Source: Acinetobacter sp. C32I
Lineage (GTDB): Bacteria > Pseudomonadota > Gammaproteobacteria > Pseudomonadales > Moraxellaceae
Assembly (NCBI RefSeq): GCF_023702715.1
Contig: NZ_CP098480.1
Coordinates: 2,356,001-2,420,000 of the forward strand
Length of the DNA stretch: 64,000 nt
Direction of reading: 5' to 3'
Shown: piece by piece, positions 30,209 through 41,000 of the stretch
Layout of the letters: each line of letters starts with the position of its first letter
Numbering within the stretch: position 1 is the stretch's first letter
The notes under the pieces: generated by a model
What the model was told of the DNA's origin: nothing
What the model saw: only the letters and a program-made list of their open reading frames with translations
The model's database searches: none
Program-made: the position numbers and the translations under genes

Positions 30209-30645
30209 GATCCAGTGCCTTTATTATTAATCAAGCACTATTTAATTTAGAGAATAAAATAAGAGACCATTTAACAGTTGCATCCAAAAATTTAACATTT
30301 AAGTTGCTTTTTTTGTAAGTTATAAAATCAAACCAAAAAACAGACAAACATTAACATTACAGGAGTTTTTTATAAACAGAATAGGCAGACAATATTTACA
30401 ATTGAAACACTTTATAAATAGAAACAGTTAAAGAAAATATAATATTTGCTTTTGTAAATTTAATTTATCACCAACACATTACCTTAATCAATTTCAATTT
30501 AAAACACGATGCTATAAAACTAAATATTCAAATGTGATACGAATAATCATTTCTTATTTTAAGTATTCAACATTATTTATTCAATAAACACTGATATAAA
30601 AACAGAGCAAACTAAAAATCGTTTGCTCTGTTGATTAAGTTGAAC
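30209..30645. other. Intergenic region with promoter of the first autotransporter
   Basis: These 437 very AT-rich bases hold no gene. They contain the terminator of the upstream TpgA-like gene at 30602-30631 and should hold the promoter of the 21680-30208 autotransporter. A purine stretch (AAAGG) lies about a dozen bases before its ATG. Confidence 0.6.
30602..30631 (-). terminator. Terminator of the second autotransporter-tpgA unit
   Basis: CAGAGCAAAC / GTTTGCTCTG arms have an eight-base loop. On the minus strand the stem runs into a T-run, 15 bases after the tpgA stop. Confidence 0.9.
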
Positions 30646-31446
30646 TTACCATTGAATATTCACACGGCGGTTTGGCGCTAGACATTGAACCAATTGGGTA
30701 TTACGTGCTTGACCAGAACACTCCTGATAAACACTGGTTCCACCACTCACCTGCAATTGAATACGACTCGGATCCACACCTTGCTGTACCAAAAGCTGCG
30801 CCACGGTATTGGCACGGCGTGAAGATAAATCTTGGTTATAGCCAAACTTACCTAAGCGATCAGCATAGCCCGAGATAATGACTGGATTTTTGGATTGTTG
30901 AATGGCACTGGCCATACTGCCAATATTCGCTGAACCCGCTTCAATCGCATTGGCATCAGAACGGTCGAACGCAAAAAATACCGTCCCTGATTGAGCTGCC
31001 GTTTGAATCGGTGCAGGCAATACGGCTGGAACAGCGTTATTCACGCCCCAAGTCATCAAACCTTGACACTCCTCACCTTTCCAAGACAAACGATTGGCAA
31101 GGTATTTCTTATCAAAATCAATGCGTAACTGACAACGTTTATAATCCTGTGTATTCGGTACACGGATATCTAAAACATAGTTCCATGTTTTCACCGCAAA
31201 AACACCTTCACTAAAGTGTGGATTGCCGAGAATATGACGGAATTGGTCTTTGTTCATACCGACATCTAAACGGGCAACATCGTTATATTCATAACGTTTC
31301 ACCAGTTTTAGGTAACTTCTGTTCACCTCGGGAAAAGTCACCTCTTGAGTTGTTTCCAGTTCGACTTCGGCTTGGGTTTCTTCTGCATAACTCTGAAATG
31401 CCATGCCTGCAAATGCAATCACCATGAAAGCTTGAATCTTTTTCAT
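30646..31446 (-). CDS. tpgA: TpgA-like peptidoglycan-associated partner of the trimeric autotransporter
   Basis: This 266-residue protein has a signal peptide ending at about SYAEE. An SmpA/OmlA (BamE-like) domain at about 35-130 is followed by a C-terminal OmpA domain ([37 protein letters not shown]) that binds peptidoglycan. TpgA of Acinetobacter is encoded beside ataA and helps assemble and anchor the fibre. Here the gene follows the 3,075-residue autotransporter by 50 bases on the same strand, which matches that arrangement. I start at the ATG at 31446, preceded by GTGAGAACGG; a GTG at 31458 is possible. Two cysteines in the OmpA part (QECSGQ, VQCLAP) could form a disulphide. Confidence 0.92.
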   Translation of the reverse strand: MKKIQAFMVIAFAGMAFQSYAEETQAEVELETTQEVTFPEVNRSYLKLVKRYEYNDVARLDVGMNKDQFRHILGNPHFSEGVFAVKTWNYVLDIRVPNTQDYKRCQLRIDFDKKYLANRLSWKGEECQGLMTWGVNNAVPAVLPAPIQTAAQSGTVFFAFDRSDANAIEAGSANIGSMASAIQQSKNPVIISGYADRLGKFGYNQDLSSRRANTVAQLLVQQGVDPSRIQLQVSGGTSVYQECSGQARNTQLVQCLAPNRRVNIQW

Positions 31447-31508
31447 ATCCGTTCTCACTTAATTATTGTTTGAAGAAAGGAGAGCCAAAACGGCTCTCCT
31501 CAAAAGAC

Positions 31509-34500
31509 TTAATCAATGATGGTGCTGACACCAACGCGAACAAGTGGACTATTGCCTTGGCTTCCCATTGCCGCCCCCGTCGTGAGTGACCAACGGCCAT
31601 TGTCGGCTGTTTTACGGAAAGTCACACCAATCGCACTTTGATCGTTGTAATATGCCGCCCCTGCCGCCATGGTGACCTTACCAGGAACAAATGGCGCATT
31701 TTCAAGTGCAGCAGTTGCAGCAATACCTGCAGACATTTTGTCTTCCAGCTTATCCATACGCTTGTTGGTATCGTAGAAGGCTTGTTGTAACTGATCACCA
31801 AGATTGGTCACACGGTTATCCACTGCACCTAAGGCATCACCAACGTTGTCATATTTTCCGCCAGCAACCTCATAGCTTGGCCCTTTCCAGCCTGTGCTTG
31901 GGTCGTAACCCGCGCCGCCACCAAGCGCCTTGCCAACATCTTCATAAGAACGATGTAACTGCCCACCATTGATGCCATCTTGAGAACCGCTGGCAATCGC
32001 ACCATCGGCAACACCTGTGACTTTCTTGCCACCCGCATTGATGCCTTCTTTGGTCATGCTTGGCCCATCAACGATACGCACGCCATCAGCAGCAATTGTG
32101 GTTCCACCAGCACCGCCCACATTGACCTGATTAGCATTGACATCCTTAGCCGTGACACTGTCTACGGTAATGTCTTTGGCTAGACCGACTTCAAAGTCCT
32201 TACTGCCATCATCTTTGGCGGTTGGCGTGACTAAAATATTGCCATCTTTATTGCTGACCGTCGATTTGGCTGCTGCAGCCGCACCTCGAACAGAGTTGAT
32301 CGCATCATCAATGTTGCTTTCACCCGTACCACCCACATTACTGGTCGTAATTGAGCCATCTGGATTCACTTTGGCATTACCACCGACCACGTTTTTCACG
32401 CTGTCAGCAACACCATGCAATTGACCACCGTTGATCGCATCTTTAGAACCTGCCGCGACCGTACCATCGGCAACACCCGTGACTTTGTTATCACCTGCAT
32501 CAATGCCGTCTTTTGTCACGCTTGGACCACCCGCAATGGTTAAACCATCGCCATTGATGACCGTATCACCCGCAGTCACGCTATCGACTTTAATATCCTT
32601 CGATAGGCCAACTTCAAAGTCTGTACCACCTTCAGCATTTGGACGACTTCTAACTGTGACATTTTCGTCGCCAGCCGCTTTACTTACCGTGGTTTTGGCC
32701 TCTTGTGCGGCTTTACCCACAGCACCAATTGCATCATTGATGTTGTCTTTACCCGTTCCGCCAATGTTGCTTGTGCTAATGCTGCCATCAGGATTCACCG
32801 TGGTATCTCCACCAATCGCTCCTGCAACACTATCCGCAACACCTTTTAACTGGCTGCCATTGATTGCATCTTGTGAATCAGTTGCAATACGCCCTGCTGC
32901 AACACCTGTAATCACCGTATTGCCTGCATCTATGCCTCTTGCACTGATACGTGGACCAACGCTATTCCCCATCGGGTCAGCGAAACCAAGACCATCCTGA
33001 CCAAGAATCGTGGTGTTTCCAGCTTGATCTTTTAAGCTCACACCTTTGGCATCCAGAATGGTTTCATTCCCTTCTGCATCTGTTGAGGTAACACTGTCAA
33101 ATTTCACATCTTTTGCAGTGGCAACCTCATAGTTGGTGCTACCATCAGCATTCTTGGTTTGCGTCACCAGCATATTGTCACCTTCGGTCACCGTGGTTTT
33201 GGCTGCAACGGCCTGACCACGAACCGAGTCAATTGCATCATGGATGTTATTTTCACCCGTGTTCCCCACATTGCTGGTCGTTACTGATCCATTTGGATTC
33301 AATACAGTTTCACCACCAATTGAGTTTTTGACACTGTCTGCAATAGCATGGATTTGACCACCATTAATCGCTTCAGTGGAACCTGCGGCAATCGTGCCAT
33401 CTGCTACACCACTAATCTTGCCTGTTGCGCCATCAATGTTGACGTCACCGACTTGGACTGAATCAAAGGACACATCATCTTTGGTCGCAACGTTGTAGAT
33501 GTCTTGACCATCTGCGCCTGTCGTTTTAGTCACCGTAACATTCTTGCCTTCAGTCACTTCCGTTTTAGAAGCTGCTGCTTCACCTTGAATCGCATCGGCA
33601 ACCGTATCGTAGCCTTTGCCGCTCACGGTAAATGGACCATTCAACTTGCCGCCTTCATTGGTTACGCCACCGCCCAAGATATCGCCTGTAGATGTGATGC
33701 TGTCATTAAGCTGACCACCATTGATTGCATCTTTTGAACCTGAGGCAATCGTGCCATCGGCTACACCACTGATTTTGCCTGTTGCGCCATCAATGTTGAC
33801 GTCACCCACTTGGACTGAATCAAAGGACACGTCATCTTTGGTCGCAACGTTGTAAATATCTTGACCATCTGCACCTGTCGTTTTAGTCACCGTGACATTC
33901 TTACCTTCGGTCACTTCCGTTTTAGAGGCTGCGGCTTCACCTTGAATCGCATCGGCAACCGTATCGTAGCCTTTGCCGCTCACAGTAAATGGACCATTCA
34001 ACTTGCCGCCTTCATTGGTCACGCCACCGCCCAAGATATCGCCTGTTGATGTGATGCTGTCATTGAGCTGACCACCATTGATTGCATCTTTAGAGCCTGC
34101 CGCAATCGTGCCATCGGCTACACCACTGATCTTGCCTGTTGCTGCATCAATATTGACGTCACCGACTTGGACTGAATCAAAGTCCACATCACGTGCTGTT
34201 GCAACTTCATAGTTGGTGCTGCCATCTGGATTAGTGGATTGCGTCACCACCATATTGTCACCTTCGGTCACCGTGGTTTTGGCTGCAACGGCCTGACCTC
34301 GAACTGAGTCAATCGCATCATGGATGTTGTTTTGACCTGTGTTCCCCACGTTGGCCGTTGTGATTGAACCATCTGGATTCAGCGTCGTTTCACCACCAAT
34401 TGAGTTTTTGACACTGTCCGCAATGCCATGGATTTGACCACCATTAATCGCTTCAGTTGAACCTGCGGCAATCGTGCCATCTGCAACGCCACTGATCTTG

Positions 34501-37500
34501 CCTGTCGTGCCATCAATGTTGACATCACCGACTTGAACCGAATCAAATGACACATCGTCTGCTGTCGCAACTTCGTAGATGGTTTGTCCATCTGCACCTG
34601 TACGGCTTTCTACGGTCATATTCTTGCCCGCTTCAACTTCGGTTTTTGCAGCAGCAGCTTCGCCTTGAATCGCATCGGCAACGGTATCGTAACCTTTACC
34701 GCTCACGGTAAATGGACCATTCAGCTTACCGCCTTCATTGGTCACACCACCGCCTAAGATATCGCCTGTTGACGTGATGCTGTCATTGAGTTGTCCGCCA
34801 TTGACCGCATCTTTAGAGCCTGCTGCGATCGTGCCATCTGCTACACCACTGATCTTGCCTGTTGCGCCATCAATGTTGACGTCACCGACTTGGACTGAAT
34901 CAAAGTCCACATCGCGTGCTGTTGCAACTTCATAGTTGGTGCTGCCATCTGGATTAGTGGATTGCGTCACCACCATATTGTCGCCTTCGGTCACCGTGGT
35001 TTTAGCTGCAACGGCCTGACCTCGAACTGAGTCAATCGCATCATGGATGTTGTTTTGACCTGTGTTCCCCACGTTGGCCGTTGTGATTGAACCATCTGGA
35101 TTCAACGTCGTTTCACCACCAATTGAGTTTTTGACACTGTCTGCAATGCCATGGATTTGACCACCATTAATCGCTTCAGTTGAACCTGCGGCAATTGTGC
35201 CATCTGCGACGCCGCTGATCTTACCTGTCGTGCCATCAATGTTGACATCACCCACTTGGACTGAATCAAATGACACATCGTCTGCGGTTGCAACTTCGTA
35301 GATGGTTTGTCCATCTGCACCTGTACGGCTTTCCACGGTCATGTTCTTGCCCGCTTCAACTTCGGTTTTCGCTGCTGCTGCTTCAGCTTGAATTGCATCG
35401 GCAACCGTATCGTAACCTTTACCGCTCACGGTAAATGGACCATTCAGCTTACCGCCTTCATTGGTCACACCACCGCCTAAGATATCGCCTGTTGACGTGA
35501 TGCTGTCATTGAGTTGTCCGCCATTGATCGCATCTTTAGAGCCTGCTGCAACCGTACCATCTGCAACATTGGTCAATTTAGAACCGCCTGCATCAATACC
35601 AGTACGATCAACACGAGGTCCTGTCGGATTACCTGCTGCATCGGTAAAACCTAATCCCGTACTGTTAATAAGGGTGGTATCGCCTTGTGCGTTTTTAACC
35701 GTGGTTCCACTTGCAGTAATCGCTGTATTATTGCCTTGTGCATCTTTAACAACAGTACCACCAGCAACAATCGAACTGCTATTACCCACTGCATCCGTTA
35801 CGGTTACGCCACTGGTATCTAAACGGGTATCACCTGCTGTCACACTATTCACTTTCAGATCTTTGTTGAGACCGTACTGAATCGTGTTGCCATCTTTGCT
35901 CACCGTCAGGTTTTCTTCGCCTGCAACTGTGCCAATATCAACCGTATCGCCAGCTTTCACTGCACCTGTATTGGCACCATTGCTTTGCAAGTTCCAGCCT
36001 TTGTCCAATTCTGAAATCGCAGCGCCAACATTACGAACTGTTTCTCCATTGACTTCATAGCTTGGTGCTGTGACTGTGCCATCTGGATTCACTACCGAAC
36101 CGCCACCTAAAGCATCGGATACGCTCTTGGCTGTACCTGCCAATTGGCTACCATTAATGACTTCATCGGAAGTCTCACTGACTTCGCCCGCAGTTACACC
36201 ACTAATCTTGCCTGTCGCCCCATCAATGTTCACATCGCCCACTTGGACTGAATCAAATGAAACATCATCAGCTGTCGCAACTTCGTAGATGGTCTGACCA
36301 TCTGTACCTGTACGGCTTTCTACGGTCATGTTCTTGCCCGCTTCAACCTCAGTTTTCGCAGCAACTGCGGTCCCACGTACAGAGTTGATCGCGTCATGGA
36401 TATTATCTTGACCCGTATTTCCGACATTAGCCGTAGTGATCGAACCATCTGGATTCAGCGTTGTTTCACCTCCAATCGAGTTTTTGACACTATCCGCAAT
36501 GCCATGGATTTGACCGCCATTAACCGCTTCGGTTGAACCTGCGGCAATCGTGCCAGCTGTAACGCCACTAATCTTGCCTGTCGACCCATCAATGTTCACA
36601 TCGCCCACTTGGACTGAATCAAATGACACATCATCAGCTGTCGCAACTTCGTAGATGGTCTGACCATCTGTACCTGTACGGCTTTCTACGGTCATGTTCT
36701 TGCCCGCTTCAACCTCAGTTTTCGCTGCTGCCGCGGCATCATCCAACTGACCTTTGTTCACTGCATCGGTATCATTTACACCTGCACCGACATTGGTAAT
36801 TGGATTACCTGCTGCATTAATCCCTGACTTGGTGATACTTGGGCCATTAGTAATGGTGACACCATTGTCGTTAATGACGGTATCGCCCGCAGTCACGCTA
36901 TCCACTTTTAAGTCTTTGTTGAGACCATATTGAATGGTATTGCCTGCTTTAGTCACCGTCAGATTTTCTTCACCATTGACTGTACCGATATCAACCGTAT
37001 CACCTGCTTTGACTGCTGCACCATTGGCACCATTGCTTTGTAAATTCCAGCCTTTGTCCAGTTCTGAAATCGCTGCGCCAACGTTGTTGCTTTCTACACC
37101 ATTCACGGTATAGCTTGGTGCGCTGACGGTGCCATCTGGATTCACTACTGAACCACCACCTAAAGCATCAGATACGCTCTTGGCTGTTCCTGCCAATTGG
37201 CTACCATTGATCGCTTCATCCGAGGTTGCACTGACTTCGCCCGCAGTTACACCACTGATTTTGCCCGTGGTGCCATCAATCGTGACATCACCTACAGTGA
37301 CATTGTTAAAGTCAACATTGTCCGCTGTTGCTACGTTATAGATGTCTTGCCCATCTGCTCCCGTGGTTTTAGAAACGGTGATGTTCTTGCCTTGAGTCAC
37401 TTCGGTCTTCGAGGCTGCAGCAGCTTTATCCAACTGCCCTTTATTCACTGCATCACTTGGTGCTGTGCCATCTGCAACATTACTGATTGTATTCCCTGCT

Positions 37501-40500
37501 GCATTAATCCCTGACTTGGTGATACTTGGGCCATTAGTAATGGTGACACCGTTGTCGTTAATAACCGTATCGCCCGCAGTCACACTGTCCACTTTTAAGT
37601 CTTTGTTGAGACCATATTGAATGGTGTTGCCTGCTTTAGTCACCGTCAGATTTTCTTCACCATTGACTGTACCGATATCAACTGTATCACCTGCTTTGAT
37701 TGCTGCACCATTGGCACCATTGCTTTGCAAGTTCCAGCCTTTATCCAGTTCTGAAATCGCTGCGCCAACGTTGTTGCTTTCTACACCATTCACGGTATAG
37801 CTTGGTGCGCTGACAGTGCCATCTGGATTCACTACTGAACCACCACCTAAAGCATCAGATACGCTCTTGGCTGTTCCTGCCAATTGGCTACCATTGATCG
37901 CTTCATCGGATGTTGCACTGACTTCGCCCGCAGTTACACCACTGATCTTGCCCGTGCTGCCATCAATCGTGACATCACCTACAGTGACATTGTTAAAGTC
38001 AACATTGTCCGCTGTTGCTACGTTATAGATGTCTTGCCCATCTGCTCCCGTGGTTTTAGAAACGGTGATGTTCTTGCCTTGAGTCACTTCGGTCTTCGAG
38101 GCTGCAGCAGCTTTATCCAACTGCCCTTTATTCACTGCATCACTTGGTGCTGTGCCATCTGCAACATTACTGATTGTATTCCCTGCTGCATTAATCCCTG
38201 ACTTGGTGATACTTGGGCCATTAGTAATGGTGACACCGTTGTCGTTAATAACCGTATCGCCCGCAGTCACACTGTCCACTTTCAGGTCTTTGTTGAGACC
38301 ATATTGAATCGTGTTGCCATTCTTAGTGACTGTGAGATTTTCTTCACCATCGACCGTACCGATATCAACTATGTCTCCTGCCTTAATGGCATCTGCACCA
38401 GCACCATTGCTTTGTAAATTCCAACCCTGATCCAAAGCTTCTATCGCAGCACCCACATTATTGATTGGAGTATCATTCACAATATAGCTTGGTGCGGTTA
38501 TAGAACCATCTGGATTCACGGTTGAACCACCACCCAAATGATTTGCAGTAGAATCTGCCAGATTACCTAAAGCCTGTTGGGTTGAATAAAGCTGTGAACC
38601 ATTGATTGCATCTGTACTGCTTTCGCTGACACGACCTGCTGCCACATTGGTGATTTGGCGCTCATTACCTTCACTACCAATACTGACTACACTGCTCGGA
38701 CTGGTACCTGCATAGTTATAAGTAATATCTCCAACTGTCCCGTTCGCGGTTGGATTGGCTGCTGCAGTAACTGAACCTGAACCCAATGCTACATCATCCG
38801 CATTAGTTGCCACGGCATTAGAACCCAGCGCTACACCTCGGCTTGCCTGTGCATTTGCGGTATCACCCAAAGCGATCGCGCCTGCTGCTGCCGCATTGGA
38901 TGTATTACCGATTGCCACTGAACCTTGACCAATGGCTTGGTTGGTATTACCAATTGCAACTGCTCCACTGGCCAAAGTCGTTGCACCTGTATCCCCAGCG
39001 GCAGTATTGTCCTTACCTAAAGCAACCGCACCACTACCACTGGCACGGTTTGGATCACCGATGGCGACTGCACCATCACCATTGGCAACTTGATCTCGGC
39101 CAATCGCGACTGCACCACCTGAGGCTGTTTCTGAGTTGGCTGTGGTGCCATCCGAGCCAATGGCAACATTTTTACCAGTTGCCCCTGTGGTTACACCATT
39201 CCCCATCGCAATATTATCGCCAGTTGTTCCAGCCGCAGTGGCTGCATTAAAACCGACCGCAATATCACCATTACTTCGTGCTTGAGATTCTGCACCTAAT
39301 GCCACAGTAAAATCGCTGCTTGCCTGAGCACCCGCACCGATGGCTGTCGCCTCATTACCTATAGCATTTGCTAATGCACCAAAAGCACTTGCCGTCTCAC
39401 CACTGGCTTTTGCATTTGAACCTGTTACCGTTGCCCCTACACCTGTTGCTTCGGCTGCATTTCCTGTTGCGGTCGCAAAGTCAGCAGTTGCTTTAGCATC
39501 ATTACCTGTCGCAGTAGAAAAATCACCTGTAGCTTGCGTATCTCCACCAACAGCGACTGAGCCATCACCAGAAGCCTCACTCGACTCACCCATCGCAATT
39601 GTATTTTTATTGGTTGCACTCGCCCCATCACCTACAGCTATTGCCGTAAAAATTGTTCCATTTTCTGTGCGTCCTTGTGCTGTTGCATTACGTCCTACAG
39701 CAATATCCCGTTCATTGGTTGCAGTACTTTGTCGACCTAACGCAATGGTTTCATTACCTGTTGCTTTAGATCGCGTTCCCATCGCAATCGAGTCAACGCC
39801 TGCTGCATTCGGTGCATTATTCGGATCATAGTTTCTAAGACCATCACTACTACCAATCGCAATACCACGTTGTCCACTGGTTGTTGCAGAATATCCGAGT
39901 GCAATCCCGCCCGTTGCACCAGTATTGACTGTCGCAGTATTCCCTTGGGCAATCGCATAATCAGCATCGGCATAACTCTGACGTCCAAACGCAATCGCGG
40001 TCTGACCTGTGACACGGTTAGCCACACCAATTGCAATGCTGTTGGTACCTACTCCAGTACCATCAGATGTCGCATTAGAGGCATCTACCACTTGGTTACC
40101 AATCCCCATTAAAGTATTGTAACCACCTGCACCAGCTGTACTATTCCCCTGTCCGATCAAAACATTATGAAAGTTTGAAGATGTGGTTGAATTATTAGCA
40201 GCCCCAACAACAGTTGCTCCTCCTACACCACGAATTGTATTTTGACGGCCTACAGCTGTTGAAGAACTAAATACTCCTCCTTGGTTGCCTGTAGCTACTC
40301 CTGTACCATAAGCAACATTACCTGCACCACGGCGATTGACAACACCCTGCTGGTATGCAGCGTTAGTGCCAGCAATATCATTACCACATCCCACCGCTGT
40401 ACCATTACCACCACTGATAGTTGCTTCATTCACCCCAGTACCACATTGTGATGAAGACGGTGAAATGGCCATGCTTGAACTATTATTTGAAGTCCCGCCC

Positions 40501-40736
40501 CCAGTATTGACAGCAGCAAAAGCACCTACGCTCCAGAATACTGAACTAATCGTAAGTGCAATTAAGCTAGGTTTAAGCAGAGTTTGTTGATATGTTGCAG
40601 CAGATGAGGTGGTCTCTGTTTTTATAGATATATTCGCAGCTACATTACGTTTTTTTGTGACGCCGCGTGCATTTTCAGAAACAACAGTCCATAAATTTAG
40701 ACTTTTATTCCAGACCAAACGATAAATTTTATTCAT
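31509..40736 (-). CDS. Giant trimeric autotransporter adhesin (AtaA/Ata-like), second copy
   Basis: This 3,075-residue trimeric adhesin has the same plan as the copy at 21680-30208. The extended signal peptide region (MNKIYRLVWNKSLNLWTVVS) leads a head of AIG/ATG repeats from about 90 to 720. The head includes a run of ATGNDAKATADFATATGNAA-type variants. The stalk carries four Trp-ring/GIN modules (GWNLQSNG) and four near-identical modules containing SITSTGDILGGGV. The YadA anchor ends in STIID, without a final aromatic residue. The last ~500 residues are almost the same as in the first copy, which points to duplication and continuing exchange. The downstream tpgA is intact, so this unit looks the more complete one. 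A divergent AraC-type regulator lies upstream. Confidence 0.95.
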   Translation of the reverse strand: MNKIYRLVWNKSLNLWTVVSENARGVTKKRNVAANISIKTETTSSAATYQQTLLKPSLIALTISSVFWSVGAFAAVNTGGGTSNNSSSMAISPSSSQCGTGVNEATISGGNGTAVGCGNDIAGTNAAYQQGVVNRRGAGNVAYGTGVATGNQGGVFSSSTAVGRQNTIRGVGGATVVGAANNSTTSSNFHNVLIGQGNSTAGAGGYNTLMGIGNQVVDASNATSDGTGVGTNSIAIGVANRVTGQTAIAFGRQSYADADYAIAQGNTATVNTGATGGIALGYSATTSGQRGIAIGSSDGLRNYDPNNAPNAAGVDSIAMGTRSKATGNETIALGRQSTATNERDIAVGRNATAQGRTENGTIFTAIAVGDGASATNKNTIAMGESSEASGDGSVAVGGDTQATGDFSTATGNDAKATADFATATGNAAEATGVGATVTGSNAKASGETASAFGALANAIGNEATAIGAGAQASSDFTVALGAESQARSNGDIAVGFNAATAAGTTGDNIAMGNGVTTGATGKNVAIGSDGTTANSETASGGAVAIGRDQVANGDGAVAIGDPNRASGSGAVALGKDNTAAGDTGATTLASGAVAIGNTNQAIGQGSVAIGNTSNAAAAGAIALGDTANAQASRGVALGSNAVATNADDVALGSGSVTAAANPTANGTVGDITYNYAGTSPSSVVSIGSEGNERQITNVAAGRVSESSTDAINGSQLYSTQQALGNLADSTANHLGGGSTVNPDGSITAPSYIVNDTPINNVGAAIEALDQGWNLQSNGAGADAIKAGDIVDIGTVDGEENLTVTKNGNTIQYGLNKDLKVDSVTAGDTVINDNGVTITNGPSITKSGINAAGNTISNVADGTAPSDAVNKGQLDKAAAASKTEVTQGKNITVSKTTGADGQDIYNVATADNVDFNNVTVGDVTIDGSTGKISGVTAGEVSATSDEAINGSQLAGTAKSVSDALGGGSVVNPDGTVSAPSYTVNGVESNNVGAAISELDKGWNLQSNGANGAAIKAGDTVDIGTVNGEENLTVTKAGNTIQYGLNKDLKVDSVTAGDTVINDNGVTITNGPSITKSGINAAGNTISNVADGTAPSDAVNKGQLDKAAAASKTEVTQGKNITVSKTTGADGQDIYNVATADNVDFNNVTVGDVTIDGTTGKISGVTAGEVSATSDEAINGSQLAGTAKSVSDALGGGSVVNPDGTVSAPSYTVNGVESNNVGAAISELDKGWNLQSNGANGAAVKAGDTVDIGTVNGEENLTVTKAGNTIQYGLNKDLKVDSVTAGDTVINDNGVTITNGPSITKSGINAAGNPITNVGAGVNDTDAVNKGQLDDAAAAAKTEVEAGKNMTVESRTGTDGQTIYEVATADDVSFDSVQVGDVNIDGSTGKISGVTAGTIAAGSTEAVNGGQIHGIADSVKNSIGGETTLNPDGSITTANVGNTGQDNIHDAINSVRGTAVAAKTEVEAGKNMTVESRTGTDGQTIYEVATADDVSFDSVQVGDVNIDGATGKISGVTAGEVSETSDEVINGSQLAGTAKSVSDALGGGSVVNPDGTVTAPSYEVNGETVRNVGAAISELDKGWNLQSNGANTGAVKAGDTVDIGTVAGEENLTVSKDGNTIQYGLNKDLKVNSVTAGDTRLDTSGVTVTDAVGNSSSIVAGGTVVKDAQGNNTAITASGTTVKNAQGDTTLINSTGLGFTDAAGNPTGPRVDRTGIDAGGSKLTNVADGTVAAGSKDAINGGQLNDSITSTGDILGGGVTNEGGKLNGPFTVSGKGYDTVADAIQAEAAAAKTEVEAGKNMTVESRTGADGQTIYEVATADDVSFDSVQVGDVNIDGTTGKISGVADGTIAAGSTEAINGGQIHGIADSVKNSIGGETTLNPDGSITTANVGNTGQNNIHDAIDSVRGQAVAAKTTVTEGDNMVVTQSTNPDGSTNYEVATARDVDFDSVQVGDVNIDGATGKISGVADGTIAAGSKDAVNGGQLNDSITSTGDILGGGVTNEGGKLNGPFTVSGKGYDTVADAIQGEAAAAKTEVEAGKNMTVESRTGADGQTIYEVATADDVSFDSVQVGDVNIDGTTGKISGVADGTIAAGSTEAINGGQIHGIADSVKNSIGGETTLNPDGSITTANVGNTGQNNIHDAIDSVRGQAVAAKTTVTEGDNMVVTQSTNPDGSTNYEVATARDVDFDSVQVGDVNIDAATGKISGVADGTIAAGSKDAINGGQLNDSITSTGDILGGGVTNEGGKLNGPFTVSGKGYDTVADAIQGEAAASKTEVTEGKNVTVTKTTGADGQDIYNVATKDDVSFDSVQVGDVNIDGATGKISGVADGTIASGSKDAINGGQLNDSITSTGDILGGGVTNEGGKLNGPFTVSGKGYDTVADAIQGEAAASKTEVTEGKNVTVTKTTGADGQDIYNVATKDDVSFDSVQVGDVNIDGATGKISGVADGTIAAGSTEAINGGQIHAIADSVKNSIGGETVLNPNGSVTTSNVGNTGENNIHDAIDSVRGQAVAAKTTVTEGDNMLVTQTKNADGSTNYEVATAKDVKFDSVTSTDAEGNETILDAKGVSLKDQAGNTTILGQDGLGFADPMGNSVGPRISARGIDAGNTVITGVAAGRIATDSQDAINGSQLKGVADSVAGAIGGDTTVNPDGSISTSNIGGTGKDNINDAIGAVGKAAQEAKTTVSKAAGDENVTVRSRPNAEGGTDFEVGLSKDIKVDSVTAGDTVINGDGLTIAGGPSVTKDGIDAGDNKVTGVADGTVAAGSKDAINGGQLHGVADSVKNVVGGNAKVNPDGSITTSNVGGTGESNIDDAINSVRGAAAAAKSTVSNKDGNILVTPTAKDDGSKDFEVGLAKDITVDSVTAKDVNANQVNVGGAGGTTIAADGVRIVDGPSMTKEGINAGGKKVTGVADGAIASGSQDGINGGQLHRSYEDVGKALGGGAGYDPSTGWKGPSYEVAGGKYDNVGDALGAVDNRVTNLGDQLQQAFYDTNKRMDKLEDKMSAGIAATAALENAPFVPGKVTMAAGAAYYNDQSAIGVTFRKTADNGRWSLTTGAAMGSQGNSPLVRVGVSTIID

Positions 40737-41000
40737 AATCAGTACTTCTTAGAGGATTCTAACCCGTACAAATTTAAATAAACAAAACCTACACACTATT
40801 AACAATTAAGCCCAATATTTAACAATTGCGTCACATTTTTAGTAATTTTAATGAAGTATTCCCATAATGCATAATAAAATACATATTAAACAAAAATAAT
40901 AAACATAATGGGACTATTTTAAGATAAATCACAACTGTATATTTAGGCTCAGGTATAAGTGTGTCATCTCGACATTCGACACCTTTTCTATTCCTATGCT
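40737..41000. promoter_or_regulatory. Divergent promoter region between autotransporter and AraC-type regulator
   Basis: This 264-bp AT-rich region lies between two genes read away from each other, so it must hold both promoters. The layout suggests that the regulator acts here. I see no clear operator repeat. Confidence 0.5.

Noticed and set aside
21680..40736. Many plus-strand open frames of 60-190 codons inside the two autotransporter genes
   Set aside because: They recur at the same module positions, have repeat-derived composition and lack ribosome sites; they are antisense shadows.
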